A stretch of 64,000 nucleotides of DNA from Hippopus hippopus (lineage: Eukaryota; Mollusca; Bivalvia; Cardiida; Cardiidae), in assembly GCA_946811185.2 (NCBI GenBank), contig OX328096.1:41492252-41556251 (forward strand). The letters run 5' to 3'. The notes beneath the pieces are model-generated. The model was not told the origin of the DNA and did no database searches. It worked only from the letters and a program-made list of their open reading frames with translations. Made by a program: the position numbers and the translations under genes. Positions 9,978 to 22,100 of the stretch are shown one piece after another. How positions within the stretch are numbered: position 1 is the first letter of the stretch; every line of letters begins with the position of its first letter.

Positions 9978-11004
9978 TTAACCCTTTACCACACACACAG
10001 ATAGGAAACTCCATATTCCGAGCCACTGGCTCAGAAGAGACAATGTTATGTTGGTCTTCCGGTTCCAAAAGTATCGGCTCAGAAACAACTGAAAAACAGG
10101 TGAGCTTGTCATTCTTTATAATCATGTGTTCTTATATCTTTGAAATTCCAAAATAGGAGAATGTCATGCGATACTCTGGTCTTCAACATGTTTTCTACAC
10201 TAAAAAAAATTTTGGAATATGTACAGTATTGTTTGAATAATTTGTGCCATGGGTTGACTGCAGCTGAAATAATACATCAAGAACCTAAATTCAGTCTGTT
10301 ATTGCCTTTTAATTAGCAAATAAGAGAGAGTTTTGTTGTCCTACAAGCATGAACTGATATCTTCAACTGTTACATTCACTGCTGGAAAAAAAAAATGAAA
10401 AGAAATAACACAAACATGATAAAAATAAAGAAGGGCTCCGATTATGTGGATCGGCTCCAAATATGTAGGTCAGCACTGAATGATTGATGAGGGCTTCCTT
10501 TTAAAAATTTAGTTTTCTGGAAGAAATTACTTAAGAGATAAGCTCTGTTTTCCCTTTAATACTCTTTGGTCCAAAATTTAATACACTTGTTGGATGGAAT
10601 GTGATGGAATTTATGAAAATACAAAGACTGATACTGTCACAATTGAAAAAATGCTCTCTCACTAGATCTAGTCCATCTAAATTTTGACATTCTCCATTTT
10701 TGGAATTTCAAAGACATAAGAACACATAATTACAAAGAATGACAAGCTTACCTGTTTTTCAGTTGTTTTGAAGTTTCCTACCATAATACAAATCCGAGTT
10801 TTACCAATCCTGGGAAGAAGGCCATTGGAAAACATTGTAGGAAAAGGAAAAAATGCTTGTAGCCAGCATTTTCTCCTTTTCCCACAACATTGTCTATCCT
10901 ATTCAAGAAAAGTTTCATCATTTGAGTCACACTAAAATTGTCATCTGCAAATGCTTGAAATCAATTTGTACCAGTCTACATTTTTGTCATTTGGTAAAAA
11001 GTTA
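9978..11004 (+). repeat. TTAA-MITE split by a nested element
   Basis: The left terminus (TTAACCCTTTACCACACAC, 9978-9996) and the rest of the element (ACAAATCCGAGTTTTACC to TTGGTAAAAAGTTA, 10789-11004) are separated by an unrelated inverted-repeat element. Confidence 0.75.
10000..10787. mobile_element. Foldback-type element inserted in a MITE
   Basis: Inverted termini of about 90 bp: ACTGAAAAACAGGTGAGCTT and AATTCCAAAATAGGAGAATG on the left pair with AAGCTTACCTGTTTTTCAGT and CATTCTCCATTTTTGGAATT on the right (10680-10785). The left arm carries about 60 extra bases (around 10017-10084) with GAGCCACTGGCTC and CGGCTCAG words. No coding potential. Confidence 0.7.
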
Positions 11005-11277
11005 CGGCTTAAAAGTAGTCACAAATTAAATATAAAGAGAAAGTGGGGGAGGGAAATGAGATATTCACCATCCCATGACATTGGAAAATAATGTAATTGT
11101 GCTGAAGAGAATAAGTTAATAGTGTGTAATCTATCCATGGAAAAGAAAGAGAACTAAACAGATATGAATTACCTTTGGCTAATGACTGTTTTTTTTTTTT
11201 GCTGCAGCAGCAGACAAATCTTGAAATGTAGTGGCAAAAGGACAAATTGCTAATAATGAATATAGAGGACATTTGTT

Positions 11278-11772
11278 TTTTACGGTAAAATATCGAAATT
11301 CATTTCATCGAGTGAACATCATCGGTAATATTTTCACGAGTGGCACAGCCATGAGTGAAAATATTACAGATGATTTTCACGAGATGAAATAAATTTCGAT
11401 CTTTCACCGAAAAAAACAAATATTCTATTTATTTCATGCTTTTAACCCTTTCTGGGGGGAACTTAATCAAAATCCAGTACAGTTCTTTTCGGTTATTCCC
11501 CGTGGCGTACCCCCTCTGCATAGCAACACATTACAATATTACATCAAGCGCAAGAAATGTAAGGTAAATTACGTCATATTTCCATCTGGTTGTGAGGCAC
11601 GCACATTTTACCTAGGTAACTAGTGCGCTGGAAAAATGTTTCCGCCTTCAATTGAAGAGTTAGAATATGAAAATCGGTATTTTCACTGGTCATAACCATG
11701 AAATACCGAAAAATATTTCACTGATATTTCCTATTTCTCGATAACCTACCGGAAAGCATGAAATAAATAGTA
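11278..11772. mobile_element. Palindromic element with TATTTATTTCATGCTTT termini
   Basis: Two nested inverted sets: AATATTTTCACGAGTGGC / GAGTGAAAATATTACAGATG in 11290-11410 and TCTATTTATTTCATGCTTTT / AAAGCATGAAATAAATAG at 11425-11772. Looks like two joined palindromic MITE units. Confidence 0.6.
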
Positions 11773-11845
11773 CTCCCTTACATCAAGTCAGAATTACTTT
11801 TTTGTGTGAAACAAATGTTCTAGTAACTTTACATGTATTTGCAAC

Positions 11846-12045
11846 TTAATCCTCCACCACACAGTCCCGAGTTTCAACCATATACAGGAAAAAGGCCTTC
11901 GAAAAGATTGTGGGACAAGGAGACCTTTCCTCACAGTGTCTTCTACCCTTCAAAGGCAAAATTCAATTTTTGAATTAACATTTGTCATCCGCAATTGCTC
12001 TCAATTAGGATCAATCTAAAATTTTGTCATTTGGTTAAGGGTTAA
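11846..12045 (+). repeat. TTAA-MITE with hairpin deletion
   Basis: TTAA ends present; the hairpin is reduced to GATTGTGGGACAAGGAGACC followed directly by CACAGTGTCTTC, so the loop half is lost. Confidence 0.8.
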
Positions 12046-12278
12046 CCATTCACTCATGTCCATATAAATACATCACCACCTGTTCTATTCCTTGTTCTGC
12101 AACTGAATATTCCTATAAAGCACTTCAGTCAGAACAATTTCCTATTTTTTCCCTTAGAATTTTTTCCCTTTGAATTACTGTATTCACATATCATTCCATA
12201 ATTCACTGTAATAATTTTTATTTTACAACTCACTGTATTCTCAGAGTTATCTGCTGCACTTTTTCAGCAGGTAATGAG

Positions 12279-12496
12279 TTAACCTTCTACCAAGTTTTAA
12301 CGATCCTGATAAAGAGATGTTTTGAAAACATTGTGGGAAAAGGAGAAAATGCTGGTAAGAAGCATTTTCTCCTATTCCCAAATTAATTCTTTCAATTTCA
12401 AGAGCAAATTCCATTAATATTGGAGCGTTTATATTTGTCTTCTGCAAGTGCTCTCCATCTTGACAAGTCTAAAATTTTGATGTCATGTAAAGAGTG
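12279..12496 (+). repeat. TTAA-MITE, full but eroded copy
   Basis: Left TTAA kept; hairpin centre GCTGGTAAGAAGC; right end decayed (CATGTAAAGAGTGAA). Confidence 0.78.
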
Positions 12497-12499
12497 AAA

Positions 12500-13024
12500 G
12501 GAAAGATAATCAAGAGAATTAAAAAAATAATGATAAAGTATATAATTTAATACACAAAATAATAAAAAGCAGAACAAAATGGATGAAACTGATCACACTT
12601 ATCAGTAGCTGTACAATAATACAGTACAGCAGCATGCTATGGAATTTTCGGGGGGTGAAAAGCACTTTTCATCTTTGATTTGAAGCGAAATCTATTATAA
12701 AATGATTAGCTCCCTTACATGCACCTGTATTTATCATAAGCTCAAACATTGACAGAATTCTAAAACATCTTTGACGGTATCCTTGTAAATAATAAATTAA
12801 GGTTTAATACAAGAAAACAAATGAAAACATTTTAACAGGAAGAAAAATTGCTCAGTTTGTACAATTTATCCTTTTGTTGCAACGTTTTCAAATCAGTAAA
12901 AATGTCATCTGCAGAAAGGAATACATTGTTATTTCAATGAATGAACACCAAAAACTGATATTTTGACTAATGCAAAAGCATCTAGAACACAAATTGTCCA
13001 TTCAGGAAACACTTTAAGTTGGTT
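12500..13024. other. Unique AT-rich sequence downstream of NUDCD3
   Basis: Probably holds the NUDCD3 3' untranslated region on the minus strand. No repeat family or further exon recognised. Confidence 0.4.
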
Positions 13025-13147
13025 TTAAGTTGGTTTCATATTCACAACACCACTGTCATCCATTGTAAATTTGGAGGGGTCAAATGGCTGACCTTTAAAG
13101 GGTGATCCTTCAGCATCCCAAGCATTTTTCAGAATATCTTGCATTTT
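13025..13147 (-). CDS. NUDCD3: NUDCD3 exon 8, C-terminus and stop
   Basis: 40 codons plus TAA. It encodes KMQDILKNAWDAEGSPFKGQ, then PFDPSKF and a short divergent tail ending MKPT. On the minus strand an ATTAAA (12803-12808) about 215 bases after the stop is a possible poly(A) signal. Confidence 0.93.
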   Translation of the reverse strand, partial: KMQDILKNAWDAEGSPFKGQPFDPSKFTMDDSGVVNMKPT

Positions 13148-16100
13148 CTGGAAAAGAAAGAGGCCATACATAATTGTTACTACATGAGTTTGATAAATTT
13201 CTCTTATTCAGAGTTTCTCTGTCATTTACTATTACGGCATCAGATTTTTTACTAATTATACCCCTCACAAAAAGTATTTGATCAGTTAACTTTAAAATCG
13301 AAGAAAAAAGTGTTACTTGCACATGCAACTAACAATTACTTTTTGCAATGTTACCTTTACAAACTAACGTGTTTTTCTTCCCATTTAAAGTTAACTGATC
13401 AAATATTGCACAGGACTAAAAAAAAGAAAATGATTTTGCTGCTTGACTTTTTGTGAGGAATATATATCAAGTATTAATCTTTAACTCTTTACAAAATGCC
13501 AAAATGTTAGACTTGTCCACATTCAAAGAATTTGCAGACAACAAAATAAATGTGACAAAAATTGAAATTTGTTCCTTAACTCTTTACCACACAATCCCAA
13601 GTTTTAATGACCCTGAAGAAGAAGGCCTTTTGAAAACATTGTGGGAAAAGGAGAAAATGCTGGTAACCAGCATTTTCTCCTTGTCCCACGATGTTTTCTA
13701 CCCCATCAAAGACAAATTCTATCATTTGAGCCAAATTCAAATTGACATCTGCAAAGGCTTTCATTTTGGACAAGACTAAATTTTTCTCGTGTGGTAAAAA
13801 GTTAAAGGGTAGAAAACACAAAGAAAATGCTGGTTACCAAATGATGTCTTCAAAAGCCATCTTCATCAAGATCATTAAAACTTTGGATTATGTGGTAAAG
13901 GTTTCAAATCAACTTCACAACTTTAGTTGCTCCTGCAGCCAGTGTAGTTCAGGATCAGACTGACCAAAAATGCAGTCTGATCTTCGTTTAAGATTGTCAG
14001 CCTAGACGTATACAACCTTGAAATGGAATTTTTGGAGTCTTACCGGTATTTCTAAACTGGAAATGTCTGTTGGATTTATTGGGTACTGTGAGTGTAAAAC
14101 CCTAATCTATGTAAATAAACTGTTTTCAACAGTTGTCTGCTGCAAGTCTGATTCATGAGGTAACAAATAAAAAATAAGTTAACTCTTTACTAAACAACAA
14201 CATTTTAGACTGGTCCAAATTGAGAGCATTTGCAGACCCCCATATTAAATGTAGCTGAAATGATGCTAGTTGTCAGAGAAAGAGTACAAAACCTTGTGGT
14301 AACCAGCATTTTCTCCTTTTCCCACAAGGTTTTCGAAAGTGTCCTTCTTCAGGGTTGTTAAAACCAGGGATTGTTTGGTAGAGGGTTAGTGGCCTACACA
14401 GTAATCATGTAAAACAACAACAACATCAAATCTTACTTGTTCTTTTGAAGTCGGCAGTCCCATTTTCTTCTGTCTATCATTATACATCATTTCCTCTATC
14501 TTGGCCTGCGCCTCCTCATCCAAATCTGTTATTGGTCGGCTTGCATCTATTTTGCGCACGCTGATTTTAGGTTCAGTAACTAGCACAGCATCCCACCATC
14601 TTTCCTCTTTCTTTTCAAAGTTTATCTGAAAAGAGTTTCTTTGAAAGATCATCTTTTATCTTATGCCAAACTTATCATGGGCTATCATTAACCCTTTACC
14701 AAACAATCTCATGTTTTAACAACCCTTTGGATGAACCCTCTTGAAAACATTGTGGAAAATGGAGAAAATGCTGGTAACCACCATTTTCTTCTCTTCTACA
14801 CTGTTTTCTACCCTTTCTTTTGAAAGGACAAATTTTATCAATTGAGAAACACTGACTTTATCATCTGCAACAGCTTTGATTTGGGATGAGTCTATAATAC
14901 TGTCATTTGGTAAAGAGTAAATTGTATTGGGAAACTGGCAGTTCTTCTTCTTCTATTAAGTAATTTAATATGTTCTGGACACCACCTAATTTAAACCATT
15001 AGTTCCTTTAACCCTTTACCAAACTATCCCAGGTTTTAACGACCCTCAGGAAGAACCATTTTGAAAGCTTTGTTGGAAGAGGAGAAAATGCTAGGATCTA
15101 GCATTTTCTTCTTCTCCCACAATATTTTCTATCCTTTCAGAGAACTTAAACTCATTTTTATTAATTTAATTGGTAGGTAAATTAATGCAATGGCAAACTT
15201 AAGAATACGTTAAAACTTGTAACCAACCTAGATTTTCACACCTATTGACTGATAATGTCGATTGGTACTAATCAGTGGTCAACTGCGAATGTAATTAAAG
15301 GCCTTGTTTGGTGTGTAAGCCTACCTTCAATCGAACTGAAAATTTGACAATTTCGAAGTTCCTTAAAACATTCGACAAAGGATAAACTTTGATCTCCAGA
15401 AGGGGAAACACTCCAATAGAACGATAAAAATAGAAAAAAAAGCGAAAACAACGGATTAACTTGTTTGTTGTGTTATTATAATACATATACCGGTACTTTA
15501 ACTCATTACCAAACGACAATATTTTAGGTTTGTCCAATTCGAAAGCATTTGCAGACGACAAAATAAAAGTGACTGAAAATTTGAAATTTGTTTTGTGAAG
15601 GGTAGAAAACATTGTGGGAAAAGGAGAAAATGCTGGTTACCAGCATTTTCTCCTTTTCCCACAATGTTTTCCAAAGGCTTCTTTCTCAGGGTAGTCAAAA
15701 GTAGGGATTGTGTGGTAATGGGCTAATAATCTTTAGATGGATGACATTGTACATTAACCAAGCATATCGGCCACAGCCTATGTGCCTGTGCGGCCTATCC
15801 GATATTTTTTATTTCTAAAATGGTTAAAATGAATGGGTGCGGCCTATACAGTGCAGTGGTTTATTGTCCGGAAAATATGGTAGTCAAATTTGTATTTACT
15901 GTTCTTCAATGAACAAATTATCAAAATTTTAATCAAATTCTAAATGAATAAAACAACATATTATTGCATTGTCTATTCTAATATCTTGCAAGAAACATAA
16001 CGAGTTATATAAAAGACAATCCTTTGAAGAAAAGATACTTACCATGCTCTGTGAAAAGGGGGTTTTATCTATCTGCACAAAGTATCAAACAGGTCAGCCT

Positions 16101-19100
16101 GCACAGTTCAAGCAGGCTGACCTGAGTCAACACTTCTGCTGTTTGCTAAACTTTTTGCATGTCCAAGGGCATTTACTTCATTATTCAGCCAGTTGTTTGA
16201 CAAAATGAATTTTATGGATCCACAAGTATGTGGAGACTTGCATGGTATAATGCATTACAAAGAGGCAGTAAATCCTTTTTCCCAGAGGGTGGCTCAAATA
16301 CTGTTTTTCAAAGACATGGGAACATTGTGTAAAAGAAACAATTTCATATTCAATTGCACCATACCCACAACTTCCCAAAAAATGTCCACTAAAGATGCCT
16401 ACAAATTCATATACATGTATGTGTAGCAACAGATTAAACATTTTACATAAATACCACTCTCACTGACAGGTAAACAGAAATACAGCTCACTGTCTTACAT
16501 ACATGTACGTTTTTTCCAGGTGTCAAAGTCCACATACAGTCATCTTTTCGAACATCCCAGGTGAGGTCGCTGTCGATAAGAACCATCCACTGTCCTGTTT
16601 CATCTTTATGTTGTACTTTCACATGTTTCCTTTCAATGTCAACTTTAACGTCTTTCCCTTTCAGGATGTATGATGGTACCTAAAGAATTTATTGGAGAAA
16701 AGTGAAAGAGATGTAGTATGATATTACATGAAATTTGTTCACTGTGGTGTATAACCTAATTTCATAACCATGGTGCAAGGTAATGATTATTGCACAAGCA
16801 TAAATGTTAATGCTCCTGCATGAACCAGCTCTAAAATAGGTTTTGAAAACATTTTGGAAAAGAAGCAAATACTTTCTATATTCTCTATTTTTTTCCCATA
16901 ATTGTGGAATAGTAGCCATTACGGTACTTTGTACATGCTCCTTTTTTCCCATAAAGTATTCAGACAAAACTGTTGTTTTCCTTCCATTCAAGTGCTTTCC
17001 TGTTGTGTAATTTGTACTAAATTTTGGTAGGTGTATACTTAATATCCAAGGAAACATGGGTAGTTGTACTGTTCCAGTGAATAAACAGAAATAATTTCAA
17101 AAAAAAATGTTCCATTTAGATCTAAACTTAGCTTTATCCATAATGGATTAAAAAAGTTGATTGTATTTTTTTCAATTAATTCTGTACCATTCAACAAAAA
17201 TGTAGACTTGTCAGAATTCAAAGCATTTGTAGACCAAAATTTAAATGTGGCTAAAATGATGGAATTTGTCTTTGAAAGGGTAGAAAACATTGTGGAAATA
17301 GGACTGAATGTTGGTTACCAGAATTTTTTTCTTTTCCCACAATTTTTTTTAAAACCCTTCTTCCTTAGGGGTCATTAAACCAGGATTGTGTGGTGAAGGG
17401 TGAAACAATAATATCTATAAATCAAATATAGCAACTGACAAGACAGTAAACAGATGTACACATCAGCTTTTCTTTCAAATACTATTGAGTAATGATATGC
17501 ATAGGGTAGCAATACCCTATCTTACCTGTTACCAAATAATCAGATGTTTTTATAAGGCTTTGAAATACTGTTTTTGATAACATAACAGGAAAAAGAAAAC
17601 ATACTTTTCCCTTAATGTTTTCCATCCTTTAAAAGACAAATTCCATCATTTGAGACACCTATGGTTTGTACCTCTGCAATGTTTTCCATTTTGATAAATC
17701 TTAAATTCTGTCATTTGGCACAGGGTTAATCAGGTGTTTTTTTTTATTTCTAGTTATCAGTCAATTCATTGGCAAATATACTCAGCATCAATGAAAAGTC
17801 ACCAGGTACTAAAGTTGAATAATTTTCACCTTGCCACAAGAGAGAAATTTTCAATTATGTTGAACGTTATTATACTTATTTCCCGACCCGTATCCGACAA
17901 ATTTCACGTGCTTGCACATCTGAGTAGTCCATCTTTATTTGCACGTGCAAAAATGAATTCTAATCAATTTTCTGAAGGCAAACTATCCAAGGTTCACTTT
18001 CTTTTCGTCGTTCGAAAGTGCAACACAGTTCCAACAAAAATCCAGATTTTGTGTTCCCATAACATTGAATATGGGACGTTTAAATGAAGTTCAACGTCAC
18101 CGTGCGTTAGGAATGGTTGATGGTGGACTATCATACCCCGAAGTAGGCCGAAGAATGGGTTGTTCGCATAAAACCATTATGAAACTCGTCCAAAGGAACG
18201 AAAGGATAGGCGCTGTGAATGACAGACAATGATGGGACGCCAAAGGGTTACGTCGCGTCGTCAGGACCGTCAGATAGTATTGTGTCATCTTCGGGATCGG
18301 TTCAGAACATCCGTCCTAACGGCTCGGGAAACTATTGGAATAACTAATCAGCGCATTAGTGCATCCACAGTTAGACGGCGCTTACGCGACAGTGACATTA
18401 AGAGCTACAAGGCGTATAGGGGTAATGTTCTGACGCCAGTGCGAAGACAAAACTGCTACAATTGGTGCATGCAGCATCTGCGATGGACACAACGTCAGTG
18501 GCAAGGTGTTTTGTTCACAGATGAGTCTAGATTCTGCATAGACATGAACGACGGTCGTGCGAACGCTATGCAAATTGTTGTGTACGAGAGGCTTCACCTT
18601 GGGGAGGAGGAAGTGTGATGGTGTGGGCCAGTATTTCTTGGTGCTACAGGACACGTCTTGTGGTAATTGATGGAAATCTGAATGCCAGATGTTATATTGA
18701 TGAGGTATTGCAGCCACTGGTATTGCCATTCTTAAGAAACCACGCCGATGTTACGCATTTTCAACAAGATAACGCTAGACCTCATGCAGCAAGATTGACA
18801 ACAAACTTTCTTGGACAAAATAATGTGCAAGTTTTACCCTGGCCTGCTTTCTCCCCTGATTTGAGTCCCATAGAACATTTATGGGACCAGCTAGGATGTT
18901 GCGTGTTTGACGGCAGATGACGTATTCATAACTGCCAGCAGCTGATTCAGGCACTAACCAGAGAGTGGGAGGCGATCCCTCAGTACAGAATCCAACGTTT
19001 GATTCGCAGTATGAAGCGCAGATGTCAAGCAACTCTGGATGTTAATGGAGGACACACGCAATACTGATATTTGTAACATTTCATTTAAAGGTATGTCATT

Positions 19101-22100
19101 TACCAACTTAAATTTTTGACATGAGAATGCCCCTATGCCTTTGTGCTTCACGTTGAAACCGTACTATTGTGCTAGAAAAAAATATAGCTATTTCAGGAAT
19201 TATGCCCTTTCATCAATCCAGAGTAAAATTTGATCGACTACCTGGTGACTTTTCAATGCGCTGAGTATATATTTGAGCCATGCCCTGGCAAAAGGCAGTT
19301 TAATGCATTTCCATGATGCAATATACCAACCAAGATACTTTACAACTATGAATTCACAAAATCCGTTTTGTCTACACTGAATCTGGAGGTTGAATAGTCC
19401 CTAAGCATGCCTAAACTTTAAAAAGAGCAAAATGTCTCCACCCATGTCAGCCTGCAGAGGCTGACATGGCTCGATACTTTTTGCAGATGCATTGAATCCC
19501 TTTCCACAGTGCATGGCTCATATTGAACAAAAGGCTGAAGAAACAGCTACTGTATTAATACCATGACTCTTAAATCCAAATCTGTAATGCACTGTGCCCA
19601 CTTGTAGTTATCTCTAATGGCACCATTGTAGCTCTCTGGATCATTCTGAAAGGCCTTCTGTTGTCTACCTCAACAAAAGAAATGATGTGTGAAACAAATA
19701 AGAACATGCACTTAGCACTCCACTGCAGCTTCTTTTCAGAAACATAAAAGTTTTTTTCCAAAACAGACTTTTGGATCCTGGTAAATAATTTTGATAATTG
19801 TCTTTTGATGTTATCATCCTGAGCATTTGAAATTCCAAATACATTTTTTATTGAATAACTGCCATCACGTAAGACATAAGGTAGTTCTGTGAATTAAAGT
19901 ACACTATACTAGGAACAACTTTTATGCCACTTATTCTTATTTCTCGTTACAAGTAAGGCTTATCCCTGCTGTTGTTCAGCTGGAAGCTAAGGCAGTATCA
20001 GTGTTGATAAGATATGTTATGGTCATGAAAGATAAAATTTTTTTGTGTCCTGTTAACTTTCTTCACCTACATATATCTAGCTCCAAGAGCACTAGTAAAA
20101 TAAATCAAATTAACTTTTTGAGCCTGGATAAAAGACCTTAACTTCACAATGTCAAGAATCTTTGAGTAAAAATTTTCACAAAACGGACAGCATGGTTCAA
20201 GATCAGACTGCAAGTTCTTGAACAACACTGTCAATAAAAGGCACTCTTATCTAAATCTACATTACATGCAAAAGCACTTTAAGTCATGCTTTAACGGATC
20301 CACAGGGATTAACCTCAAAGAACTTTACCTTGATTTATCAACATTCAACATTTCATAAGAAACCATAAACCCTATATATGCTGTAAAGTTGCTTTGTTTA
20401 ATGGCTCTTAGTTATGTAATTTTTTTATTACATTTATTGACTTCTGAAAAACAGGTGGAGAAAAAAACACCTAGTCAATTCTGGGTCATCATCTTCCTCT
20501 CCCTTTGATTTTGAAGGTGTTTCCTTCTTAGGATCATTCTTGTTGTTGTTATGTTCACTGGAACTTGTCTCTGTTCTGTCGTTATTAGTCTCAACTGTTT
20601 TCTCTACCTGGTTTGTAGGAACTTTTGCTTCTTGGTTAACTGTTGGATCAGAAGAGCCTAAAAAAAGGTAAGACTAGTAATCAACAATTTTAAACTACTC
20701 TACCTCCTTAAACAAATGAACCATGCTCTGTAAAGGGGGCTTAATGCATTTCCTTGGTGCATTATACACATATCAACCAAGTCATCACAAAGTTATGGAT
20801 CCACAAAACCGATTATAACAACTAACTAATTCATGAAGTAGAATGGTCCTTTGACATGCAGAAAACTCATCAATAGCAAGAAATTTCGACCCATTCAGCC
20901 TGTGCAGAATGTGTAAGCCAACTTGGATCAATACATTTTCCAAATGTATTAAAACCCCTTTTCAAAGAGCATGGCTCAAATTTGAGGCAGACACCTATAA
21001 AAATATTCCTGTAAAATATCAGTAATCAAAATGACTGATGACAGTTTAATGATTGTACGTGTAGCTGGAATCCACCTCAGGATCACCTGATTACAAATCA
21101 ATCACTCTTTACCACACCACAAAAATTTGGACTCGTCCATATTAAAAGCATTTGCAGATGACAATCCAACTGTGACTCAAATGTTGGAAATTGTCTTTGA
21201 TAGCGTAGGAAACATTGTGGGATAAAGAGAAAATGCTGGTCACCCGCATTTTCTCCTTTTTCCCACATTTTAAAATGGTCTCTTCCTCAAGGTCGTAAAT
21301 AGTCAAGATTGTATGGTAAAGGATTAACCCTTTACCACACGACAAAATTTTAGACTAGTTCAAATTAAAACACATTTCTAGACCACGAAAGAAATGTGGA
21401 TCAAATGCTAAACTTTACCTTGGAATGGGTAGAAAACATTGTGGGAAAAGGAGAAAATGCTGGTTACCAGCATTTTCTCCTTTTCCCACAATGTTTTCAA
21501 AAGCCCTCTTCTTCAGGGTCATTAAAAGGCGGGATTGTGTGGTAAAGGGTTAACCCATTGCCATACAATCCCAACTTTTAAAATTGAAGATGAACTCTTT
21601 TGACAACATTGCGGGAAAAACAGCAAATACAGTTAACCAGAATTTTGTCCTTTTTCCTAAATGTTTTCTATCCTATCAAAAACAGAAATCATCATTTGAT
21701 TTACAGTCAATCTGTCGTCTCAAAATGCTTTGAATTTCATACAGTATTAAATCTTGTTGTTTGGTAAAGAGTAAACCACTATCCCATGCAGGATCTTTGA
21801 AAGAATACAAAACAATTTAAGAAAAGGATAAATTGCTAATAATGCTTTTTTCTCCTTTAACTCTTCACTAGCTCAAGTTAAAAGCATTTGCAGCCAAAAA
21901 ATATAACAAGGCTTATATGATAGGATTTATCTTTGAAAACCTATATAACACTGTGGGAATGGTGAAGGGTTGTTCACAATGTTTTTAAAAGTACCATAGT
22001 CTGCTGAAAAACTGCACATTTTGACAGCTAATTTCAAGAAAAGTATACATGTATGAGCCATGCTCTGGTAAAAGGGATTTTAATGTATCTTCATGATGCA

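Noticed and set aside
19570..19761. 63-codon minus-strand frame over NUDCD3 exon 5
   Set aside because: Wrong frame; the exon's true frame gives the conserved SYNGAIRDNY motif.
20561..20612. Internal CAG|GTAGAG as the exon 4 donor of NUDCD3
   Set aside because: It would end in phase 0, which does not fit the phase-2 entry of exon 5 and would drop the acidic linker; GTGTTT at 20465-20470 fits.
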